NCBI RefSeq assembly: GCF_023023025.1
Contig: NZ_CP095481.1
Span: 7,267,001-7,331,000, forward strand
Direction: 5' to 3'
Length of the DNA: 64,000 nt
Origin: Amycolatopsis sp. WQ 127309
GTDB taxonomy: Bacteria; Actinomycetota; Actinomycetes; Mycobacteriales; Pseudonocardiaceae
Positions 48,020 to 64,000 of the stretch are shown here, one piece after another; position 1 is the first letter of the stretch, and every line of letters begins with the position of its first letter. The position numbers were made by a program, and so were the translations under genes. The notes below the pieces were generated by a model. It made no database searches, had not been told where the DNA came from, and saw only the letters and a list, made by a program, of their open reading frames with translations.

Positions 48020-51000
48020 ATGGCACACAGTTCCGTTGGTTCCCACGACATCGCCGTCGTCGGCCAGGCGTTGCGGCTGCCGGGCGCCCGCACGAGCGAC
48101 GAGTTCTGGGCGAACCTCGCGGAAGGGCGCTCGCTGATCAGCGAGGTGCCCGAGCAGCGCTGGCGCGCCGCCGACCACGCGGGCGACCCGCGCCGCGACG
48201 GCGACAAGACCAGCAGCGTCTGGGGCGGGTTCATCACCGACGCCGAGTGCTTCGACGCCGACTTCTTCCAGGTGTCCCCGCGCGAGGCCCGGCTGATGGA
48301 CCCCCAGCAGCGGATGGCGCTGGAGCTGAGCTGGCACGCCGTCGAGGACGCCGGCTACCGCGCCGACCGGCTCGCCGGCTCGCGCACCGGCGTCTTCATG
48401 GGCGTGTGCCACTGGGACTACGCCGAGCTGATCGAGCAGGAGCTCGACACGATCGACGCCTACTACCCGACCGGTGCGGCGTACGCGGTGATCGCCAACC
48501 GCGTCTCGCACCACTTCGACTTCCGCGGCCCGAGCGTCGTCAACGACACCGCCTGCGCGAGCTCCCTGGTGTCGGTGCAGCAGGCGGTGCAGGCGCTGAC
48601 GTCGGGCGACTGCGACCAGGCGCTCGCCGGCGGCGTCAACCTGATCTGGTCGCCGCGGCACTTCATCGCGTTCAGCAAGGCGGGCATGCTCTCCCCGGCC
48701 GGCCGCGCCAAGGCGTTCGACGCCGGCGCGAACGGCTACGTCCGCGGCGAGGGCGGCGGCGTCCTGCTGTTGAAGCGCGCCGAGGACGCGCTTCGCGACG
48801 GCGACGCGGTGCACGCGATCATCAAGGGCGTCGGCACCAACCACGGCGGCCGGACCAGCTCGCTGACGGTGACCAACCCGGACGCGCAGGCGCAGCTGAT
48901 CGCCGACACCTACCGCCGTGCCGGGATCGAGCCGGCGTCGGTGAGCTACGTCGAGGCGCACGGCACGGGCACGCCCGTCGGTGACCCGATCGAGGTACGC
49001 GGCCTGAAGAAAGCGTTTGCGGAACTGGGCGACACGAGTTCCGGCCAGCACTGCGGCATCGGCTCGGTCAAGACGAACATCGGGCACCTCGAAGGCGCCG
49101 CGGGCGTCGCCGGGATCCTCAAGGTGATCGCCGCGATGCGGCACCGGGCCCTGCCCGCGACGGTCGGCTTCGAACGGCTGAACCCGCTGATCACGCTGAC
49201 GGGCAGCCCGTTCCGCGTCGTCGACGAGCTGTCGGAGTGGACGGCGCCCGACGGTTCGCCGTTGCGGGCCGGGGTCAGTTCGTTCGGCTTCGCCGGGACG
49301 AACGCCCACGCGCTGCTGGAGTCGCCGTCCCCGGCCGAGCCGTCCGGACCGTCCGAAGAGGACGAATGGCTGCCGGTGTCGGCGATGGACGACGAGCGGC
49401 TGCGCGAGACGTGCGCCGGACTCGCGGCGTGGGCCCGGACCCGGCTGGCGTCGGGTGACGTCATAGCGGTCGCCGACATCGCCCACACCCTCCGGCACGG
49501 CCGGGTGCCGATGCCCGCGCGGGTGGTGTTCCGCGCCCGCGACCTCGAAACCTGGGCGGGGCAGCTGGAGAGCGTCGCGGCGGGTTCTGCGCCGGACGGC
49601 TGCTTTCCCGGTGGCTCGGCCGCCGAGCTGACCGGCGGCCTCGACGAGTCCGACGTGACCGAGCTGGCGGCCGCCTGGCTCGCCCAGGGCCGCTTGGAGA
49701 AGTTCGCCCGCGCCTGGGCGCACGGCCTGCCGGTCGACTGGTCGGCGTGGCCCGCGACCGGCCGCCGGGTGCACCTGCCGGGCTACGCCTTCGCGCGCAC
49801 GCCGTTCTGGTTCCGCCCCCTGGAAGCGGGCCACCCGTCGCTGGGCGAAGGCGTCGAGGAGGACGGCGGGTGGACGTACCCGCTGACGTTCCGCGCCGGG
49901 CAGGACGTCATCCGCGACCACGTGGTCAACGGGGTTCCGGTGGTGCCGGGCGTGGCCGTCCTCGGGCTGGTCCTGGCCGCTTCACCGGTCGAGGTCCCCA
50001 GCGTGCGCAACGTGGGCTGGATCCGTCCGCTGACGGTGCCGGGTCCGCGCCTGGACGTCCGGCTGCGGCTGGTGCCCGCTGGCGACGGCTTCGACTTCGC
50101 GGTGCTCGACGAGGCGGGGGAGCGGTACGTCTCCGGCCGCCTCGTCCCGGGGACCCCCGGCGGGTCCGCCGCCGGTGACCTGGCCGCCCGGTTCCCCGAG
50201 GACCTGGCCGTCGACGCCGGTTACTCGGCGTTGCGCGCGAGCGGCGTCGAGCACGGCCCGGCACTGCGCGGCCTCGAGTCGGTGTCCCGCGGTGCCGATG
50301 GCGTGCTGGCCCGGATCCGGGTACCGGCCCAGGCGGCGCCGGGCTGGCTGCTGCACCCCGCGGTGCTGGACAGCGCCCTGCAGGCGGTCCTGGCGCTGGG
50401 GTCTTCGGACTGGCGCACCCCGGCGGCGGCCAGCGTGCCGTTCGCGCTGACGGAGCTGACGCTGCTCGGTCCGGTCGGCCGCGTCACGCAAGCGGTCCTG
50501 CGCGGCACGGAGTCCAAAGTGGACGTCGACCTGTACGGCGAGGACGGCGTGCTGTGCGCCCGCCTGCGTGGTTACACGCCCCGGCCGCTGACCGCCTCGG
50601 CGGCCACCGCCGCCCCAGCCACCGACGGCGACCTCATCGAGGTGCGCCAGGTGTGGCGGCCCGCACCGCCGGCCGAGACCGGCCGGACGGGCCCGCTCGT
50701 GGTGCTCAACGCACTGCCCGCCGACAACGAAGCTGCGGCGCACGGACTGGATGCGGAGATCCTTCCGCTGGCCGGTAGCCCTGCGCAAGACCCGGCCGAG
50801 GCCGCGCAGGCCGCGTTCGACTCGTGTTACCAGCACCTCCGCGACCTCCTGGCCCGGCCCGGCAGTGCCACCCGGACGGTGCTCGTCGTTGCGCCCGGCT
50901 CGCCCGATGATCCCGGGTACGCCCCGCTCGGCGCGGTCCTGAAGTCGCTGCACAAGGAGAACCCCGCCGTTCGCGGCAAGCTCGTGCTCGTCGACGGGCC

Positions 51001-54000
51001 CGCCGACGCCGCGCGGTTCGAAACGATCGTCCGCACCGAAGCCGCCAACCCTGACGTCGAGGTCGCTTACGACCGCGCCGGCCGGCGGCTGGTGCGGGAA
51101 ACCGTCGAACTGGCCGCCACCGACGGCGAATCGCTGCTGCGCGAGCAAGGCGTCTACTGGATCACCGGCGGCGCGGGCGGCGTCGGGACACTGCTCGCCG
51201 ATCACCTGCGCGAACGCTACAACGCGACCGTCGTGCTCAGCGGCCGCCGCGCGCGGCCCGAACTGCCCGGCTACCACCAGGTCGACGTCACCGACGCCGC
51301 CGACGTGCGCCGGGCCGCCGCGGCGATGAACGACCAGTACGGCCGGATCGACGGCGTCTTCCACGCCGCCGGCGTCCTCGCCGACGGCTACCTCGTCGCC
51401 ACGCCGCTCGAAGCCACCGCGGCGGTGCTCGCGCCCAAGCTCGCCGGGACCGCGCACCTCGACGCCGTCTGCCGCGAGCACGGTGTCGGTTTTATGGCCC
51501 TCTTCGGCTCGGTCGCCGGCGCCTTCGGCAGCGCGGCCCAGACGGCCTACGGTGCGGCGAACGCTTTCCTCGACGCCTTCGCCGCTCGAGCCGACGGCTA
51601 CGCGGTCCGCGTCGTCGACTGGCCGCTGTGGGCCGAGGGCGGCATGCGTGTCGACCAAGCCACCGAAGCGTACCTGCGGAAGACGACCGGCACCGTCCCG
51701 TTGCCGACCGACGCCGGGCTGGCCGCGCTGGAGCGCGCGCTGCAGGTCGACGCCCCGCCACGGCGCGCCGTCCTCCACGGCGAAGCCGGCAAGCTCCGCC
51801 GCTACGCGGGCCTGACCCGCGAAACGCCCGTCACCAAGCCGGCGACGACGTCGAAGGTGGACGACCGCACCCTGACCGCGAAGACCGAGGACCACCTCCG
51901 CCGGCTCTTCGCCGAGCTGACCGGCCGCGAACCGGACCACATCCGGGCCGATCAGAAGCTGGAGCGCTACGGCATCGACTCGCTCATCGTCGTCGACGTC
52001 ACCAGCCGCCTCGAAGACGACTTCGGCTCGCTGCCCAAGACGCTCTTCTTCGAGCACGTCGACCTCCGCGGCGTCGCCGGCTACCTGATCAGCGAGCACC
52101 GCGACCGCCTCCAGGAGATGTTCGGCACCCCGGAGCCGGAGACCCCGGAGCCGGAGACCCCGGAGCCGGAGACCCCGGCGGTCGTCGAGAAGTCGGCGGC
52201 ACCGGCGCCCGCGCGCAGCATCGAACGACCCCGCGAAGACACCCACGACATCGCCGTGATCGGCATGGCCGGCCGTTACCCGGGCGCCGACACCCTGGCC
52301 GAGTTCTGGGACCTGCTCAGCGAAGGACGGCACAGCTTCGAGCCCGTCCCGGCCGACCGCTGGCGCCACAGCGACCTCTACTTCGACGAGCGCGACGTCC
52401 CCGGCAAGACCGTCGTGAAGGCCGGGACGTTCCTGCGGGACATCGACGCCTTCGACCCCCGCTACTTCTCGATCTCCCAGCGGCAAGCCGAACTGCTGTC
52501 CCCGGAAGTCCGGCTGCTGCTGCAGTCGGGCGTCACCGCGCTGGAGGACGCCGGCTATTCCCGCGAGACGATCCAGCGCCGCTACGAGGGTGACGTCGGC
52601 GTGCTCGTCGGCTCGATGAACAACAGCTACTCGCTCTACGGCTTCGAAAACCTGCTCACCCGCGGCACCACCACCAGCGGCAGCGAGCTCGGCGTCTTCG
52701 CCAACATGCTCTCCTACTTCTACGGCTTCACCGGCCCGTCGATGTTCCTCGACACGATGTGCGCGTCGTCGTCGACCTGCGTGCACCAGGCCGTGCGGAT
52801 GCTGCGCGCGGGCGACTGCCGGATGGCCGTCGTCGGCGGCGTCAACCTGATGCTGCACCCCTACGACCTGATCGCGACGTCGCAGGCGCACTTCACCAGC
52901 AAGTCCGCCGACCTCCTGCGCAGCTACGGCATCGGCACCGACGGCACCGTTCTCGGCGAAGGCGTCGGGATGGTCGTCCTCAAGCCACTTGCGGACGCGG
53001 TCACCGACGGCGACCACGTCCACGGCGTCATCCGCGGCAGCGGCATGACCAACGCGGGCGTGCGCAACGGCTTCACCGTGCCCAGCCCGGCCCAGCAGGG
53101 CCGTGCCATCGAGAAGGCCCTGGACGACGCGGGCGTCGACGCGCGCACGATCAGCTACCTCGAAGGCCACGGCTCGGCGACGTCGCTGGGCGACCCGATC
53201 GAGATCCGCGGCGCGACGAGCGCGTTCCGCCGCGACACCGCCGACCGCGGCTTCTGCGCGCTGGGCTCGGTCAAGTCGAACGTCGCGCACCTGCTGTCCG
53301 GCTCGGGGATCGCCGGTCTGACGAAGGTGCTGCTGCAGCTGAAGCACCGCACGATCGTCGAGTCGCTGCACTCGGAGACGCTCAGCCCGGCGATCGACTT
53401 CGCCGACACACCGTTCGTCGTCCAGCGCGAACGCGCCGAGTGGCCGCGACCAGTCCTGAATGGACAGTCCGTCCCGCGCCGCGCGGGTGTCACGTCGATC
53501 GGCGCCGGCGGCGCGAACGTGCACCTCGTCGTCGAGGAGCACGACGGCGTGGCCACGGTGCCGGACACGGGCCGGCCGCGGCTGCTGGTGTTCTCCGCGA
53601 CCACCCCGCAGACCTTGGGGCGGGTGCTTCGCGACGTGCACGCCTACGTCCGCGCCGAGCGCCCCGGCCTGGACGCGCTCGCGTTCACCTTGCAGACGGG
53701 CAAGAACGAGCTGCCGTGCCGCCTCGCGTTCGTCGCCGAGGACGCGGAGACCCGCCTCGCCGAACTGTCCGAAGTGGACTGGAGCGGCACCGCGCCGGCG
53801 GGCGTCCGGTTCACCCCCAGCACGATGGGCGTGTCCGAGACCCCGGACCCGGACGTCGTGACGCGCGCGCTCGCCGACGCCGACCTGCCGGTGCTGGCCG
53901 AGGCCTGGGCCGCCGGCGCGGACGTCGACTGGGACGTCCTCTGGCCCGCGCGGCCGGCCAAGCTGTCGCTGCCCGCGTACCCGTTCGACAAGGTGCGCTG

Positions 54001-57000
54001 CTGGTACCCGGCCTTCGACGACGCGCCGAGTGTCCTGAACCCGCTCGCTTTCGCGCGGCGGGAGCACCCGTGGGTCGGGGTGAACCGGTCCGACCTGAGC
54101 GGCATCCGCTACCGGCTCGCGCTGCGCGGCGACGAGCTCCTCGACTACACGTACTCGGTCCGGCGCGACCGCCGGTTCGCCACCGTCGCGCTGCTGGACG
54201 GCGTGCTCGCCTTCGCCGAGGTGGCCGGTCTCGACGGCGAGTGGGCGATCCGTGACGCACGCTGGGGCGAGGTGCCCGCGCCGTCGGCCGAGGAGCAGCT
54301 CGACTGGCGGCTGGGCACCGGACACCGTGTCGAACTCCGCACTTCGGCCGGGGTGTCGGTGTTCGGCGCCGACCTCGCCCCCGTCTCGGAACCCGAGGAC
54401 GAGGCCCCGGTGACCGCGCCTCTTTCGCTCGACCAGGACGCCTTCTACACGCGGCTCGCCGAACTCGGTGTCGATCCCCGGCCGTACGCGAAGGCGGTCG
54501 AGGGGGTCGCCGAGATCGACGGCCGGCTGCTGGTGCGCGTCGCCGAGCCCGCGACCTGCCAGGACCCGGGGAAGCGGCGGGTCCGCATCCCGGCCTGGGT
54601 GTTCGCGGGGCTCGTCCAAGGCGTGCAGCACCTGTCCGCCGACGCCGACGTCACCATCCGGCGCCTCGGCTCGCTGACCGGCCGGAACCTCGACCGCACC
54701 CGCGCGGTGCTGCTGGAGCGGACCGGGGACGCCGTCTTCGACGTCCGCCTGCTCGACGAGGACGGCCGCGTGCTGGGCCGCCTCGGCGGCGCCGACTTCG
54801 GCACCGGCGCGGACGCCCCGGCCGCCGGCCGGACGGGCCTGACCGGCACGGTCCGGCAGACCGTCGCCGAGCTGCTCAAGGCGGACCCGGCCGAGATCGA
54901 CCTCGACACGCACTTCCCGGCGTTCGGCTTCGAGTCGATCACGCTCGCCGCTCTGGCCACGGAGCTGGGCGGCCGGCTCGGGATCGACCTGCGCCCGTCG
55001 GTGTTCTTCGAGTTCCCCAACATCCGCGGCCTCGTCGAGGCGCTGGCCGAGCAGGTCGCGGAACCGGCGGTGTTCACGGCCGCCGCGCCCGCCACGACGA
55101 CGCCCGCCCCGGCCCCGCCCGCCTCGCCGGTCGCGGCCGAGCCCGGCGATGCCGTGGCGATCATCGGGATCGCGGGACGTTTCCCCGGCGCCGACGACCC
55201 CGACACCTTCTGGGACCGGCTGCGCGCCGGTACCGACCTGGTTTCGCGCTACCCGGGTGACCGCTTCGACGACCGCTACGCCGAAGTCGTCGCCAACGCG
55301 GACTTCCCGAAGTTCGCCGGCCTCCTCGACGGCGTCGACCGGTTCGACGCGGACTTCTTCGCCGTCTCACGGCTGGAAGCCGAGCTGATGGACCCGCAGC
55401 AGCGTCTCGCCTTGGAAACCGTCTGGACCGCTCTCGAAGACGGCGGCTACCCGCCGGTCCGGCTGCCCGGCGACACCGGCGTCTTCCTCGGCGTCTCCGG
55501 CCACGACTACCACCACCTGCTCAACGCCGGCGGCGTCGCGCCCGAGGGTTACACCGCCACCGGCAACTCGCACGCCGTGCTCGCCAACCGCGTCTCGTTC
55601 CTGCTCGACGTCCACGGCCCGAGCGAGCCGATCGACACCGCCTGCTCCAGCTCGCTCGTCGCCGTGCACCGCGCGGTGGAGAGCCTGCGGTCCGGGCGCT
55701 GCGAGATGGCCATCGCGGGTGGCGTGAACCTCCTGCTGAGCGTGGACACGTTCGCCGCGACGCAGACCGCCGGGATGCTCAGCCCCGACGGCCGCTGCAA
55801 GACCTTCTCGGCCGGGGCCGACGGTTACGTCCGTTCGGAAGCCGCCGCGGCGGTCCTGCTGAAGCCGCTGTCCGCCGCGCTGCGCGACGGTGACGTCGTC
55901 CACGGCGTGCTCCTCGGCAGCGCGGAGAACCACGGCGGCCGTGCCGCGTCGCTCACCGCGCCGAACGCCGCCGCGCAGGCCGCGGTCGTCCAGGCGGCGA
56001 TGCGGGGCGTCGACCCCGACAGCGTCGGTTACGTCGAGGCGCACGGCACCGGCACCGCGCTGGGCGACCCCGTCGAGGTCGACGCCCTCACCCGGGCCTA
56101 CCGGAACCTCGGGGCCTCGCCCGGCCGGACCCGCGCCCTGGGCTCGGTGAAGGCGAACATGGGCCACGCGGAAGCGGCGGCCGGCCTTGCGGGCCTGCTG
56201 AAGGTGCTGCAGCAGATGCGGCACCGCGAGCTGCTGCCGGTGCTGCATTGCGCCGAGCTGAACCCGCACCTCGCGCCCGAGGGCTTCGAGGTGGTGCGCG
56301 AGCTGCGCCGCTGGGAACCGGTGACCGACGGCGCCGGCCACGAGCTGCCGCTGCGCGCCGGGGTCAGCAGCTTCGGCTTCGGCGGCGTCAACGCGCACGT
56401 CGTCGTGGAGGCCCCGCCTTCGCGCCCGCAGCCGGCTCCCGAGTCCGGTTCCCAGGCGATCGTGGTGTCCGCCCGGGACGCCGGCCGGTTGCGGGAGCGA
56501 GTGGTTGCCCTGCGCGGCTTCGTGGTCGGTCACGGCCCCTCCCTGGCGGACCTGGCCTTCACGTTGCAGGTGGGCCGGGAGGAGATGGAACACCGGCTGG
56601 GCTTCGCCGCCTCGAGCGTCGAAGAGGTCGTCTCCGGGTTCGACGTGTTCCTCGCCGGACGGCCCGGGCCGCACACCGGCACCCTGCGCCGGGCGCGTGG
56701 GGCCGCGGTGCACCGGGACCGCACGGCGGACCCGGAGGTGATGGAGGCCGACCTCGACCGCGTCACCGCGTTGTGGTGCGAAGGCCGGACGGTCGTCTGG
56801 GAGGACCGGCACCCGGCCGGCCGCCGGATCCTGCGGCTGCCGACCTACCCGTTCGCGCGTGAGCGCTACTGGGTTCCCGAGGCGCCGGAAAAGCCCGAGC
56901 CGCCCGCCGCTTTCGACGTCGACGCACGTGCCGCGTTGCTGGAAGCCGTGCTGGCCGACCAGGAGAGCCCCGATGTGCTCGATACCCCGCGTCTCGTGAA

Positions 57001-57012
57001 GGGAGCGACCTC

Positions 57013-57016
<4 letters not shown>
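48020..57016 (+). CDS. Trans-AT polyketide synthase 1: KS-DH-KR-ACP / KS-B-ACP / KS
   Basis: A 2998-residue AT-less PKS. KS1 (about 9-433, active Cys179 in DTACASS); DH (about 620-857, His634 in DHVVNGVPVVPG, Asp784); KR1 (about 877-1210, GGAGGVG at 1050, Ser1164/Tyr1177); ACP1 (Ser1321, GIDSL); linker with TPEPE repeats; KS2 (about 1409-1842, Cys1581 in DTMCASS, HGSAT and NVAH instead of HGTGT and NIGH); B domain (about 2016-2270), a DH relative with Tyr2045 in place of the catalytic His; ACP2 (Ser2306); KS3 (about 2377-2800, Cys2542) and a docking linker. No AT domain anywhere. It ends after KS3, so module 3 continues in the next protein (ATGA overlap at 57013). The layout is that of glutarimide-forming PKSs: module 1 makes the unsaturated amide, module 2 branches and cyclises. 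Confidence 0.93.
52127..52177 (+). repeat. TPEPE-coding 15-bp tandem repeat in PKS linker
   Basis: ACCCCGGAGCCGGAG is repeated three times in a row, plus a partial fourth, and codes for (TPEPE)3-TP between ACP1 and KS2. It is a flexible linker that grew by slippage. Confidence 0.85.
54065..54830 (+). other. Branching (B) domain of module 2
   Basis: The region after KS2 and its linker starts HPWVGVNRSDLSGIRYR, the usual DH entrance, but at the place of the DH motif D-H-x3-G-x4-P it reads TYSVRRDRRFA. The His is Tyr2045, Gly is Arg and Pro is Ala. The double-hotdog fold is kept, as VALLDGVLAFAEVA shows. This is expected for B domains, which with their KS catalyse vinylogous chain branching (known from rhizoxin and glutarimide systems). 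Boundaries are approximate. Confidence 0.8.

Positions 57017-64000
<6,984 letters not shown>

Noticed and set aside
52127..52177. CRISPR-like direct repeat
   Set aside because: The units are contiguous 15-bp in-frame repeats coding for TPEPE, with no spacers.

Overview
The window looks like a chromosome segment of a filamentous, high-GC actinomycete, most likely a Pseudonocardiales member such as Amycolatopsis. This is an inference from the very GC-rich codon third positions, many GTG starts, the dense TetR/MarR/LuxR/SARP regulators, a DesA3-type desaturase with its reductase, an actinobacterial acyl-CoA carboxylase epsilon subunit and a large polyketide synthase locus. No rRNA, tRNA or CRISPR array was seen.

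Region 1 (1 to about 35.4 kb) is ordinary accessory chromosome. It holds a truncated oxidoreductase with a TetR gene and a striking set of palindromes; an uncharacterised two-gene unit ending in a membrane protein (760-4298); an MDR oxidoreductase bracketed by two paralogous TetR genes, with a small membrane protein and a secreted SRPBCC-like protein; an ECF sigma factor carrying its own zinc-binding tail; a glycine-betaine/osmolyte ABC system whose two permeases and ATPase are fused into one polypeptide, with its lipoprotein; a PAS-GAF-GAF-SpoIIE phosphatase and a STAS protein; a FUSC-type exporter divergent from a MarR gene across a perfect palindrome; an ABM-hydrolase fusion; an IS481-type transposase scrap; a DesA3/reductase pair; HxlR-MFS; phospholipase D; Kup potassium transporter; TetR plus GT39-like glycosyltransferase; and a large LuxR-type ATPase regulator.

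Region 2 (about 35.4 to 64.0 kb, running off the right end) is a trans-acyltransferase polyketide cluster. An AfsR-like regulator (36.1-39.1 kb) and an ATP-grasp-like protein come first. From 40.9 kb there is one tightly packed, same-strand operon: acyl-CoA carboxylase beta and epsilon subunits (malonyl-CoA supply), a SARP activator, a nitroreductase, a free-standing malonyl-type AT fused to a thioesterase, a discrete ACP, an asparagine-synthetase-like amidotransferase, and two AT-less PKS proteins.

The PKS order is KS-DH-KR-ACP / KS-B-ACP / KS | KR-ACP / KS-ACP / KS-DH-KR... The domain B after KS2 is a double-hotdog DH relative without the catalytic residues. An amidotransferase plus discrete ACP plus KS-DH-KR-ACP plus KS-B-ACP is the signature of glutarimide polyketides (cycloheximide, lactimidomycin, iso-migrastatin family). 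The inferred path is: malonyl-ACP is amidated to malonamyl-ACP; module 1 makes an alpha,beta-unsaturated amide; the branching module adds an acetyl unit at the beta carbon and the amide closes to the glutarimide ring; later modules extend the side chain. The end of the assembly line, and any tailoring genes, lie beyond 64 kb.
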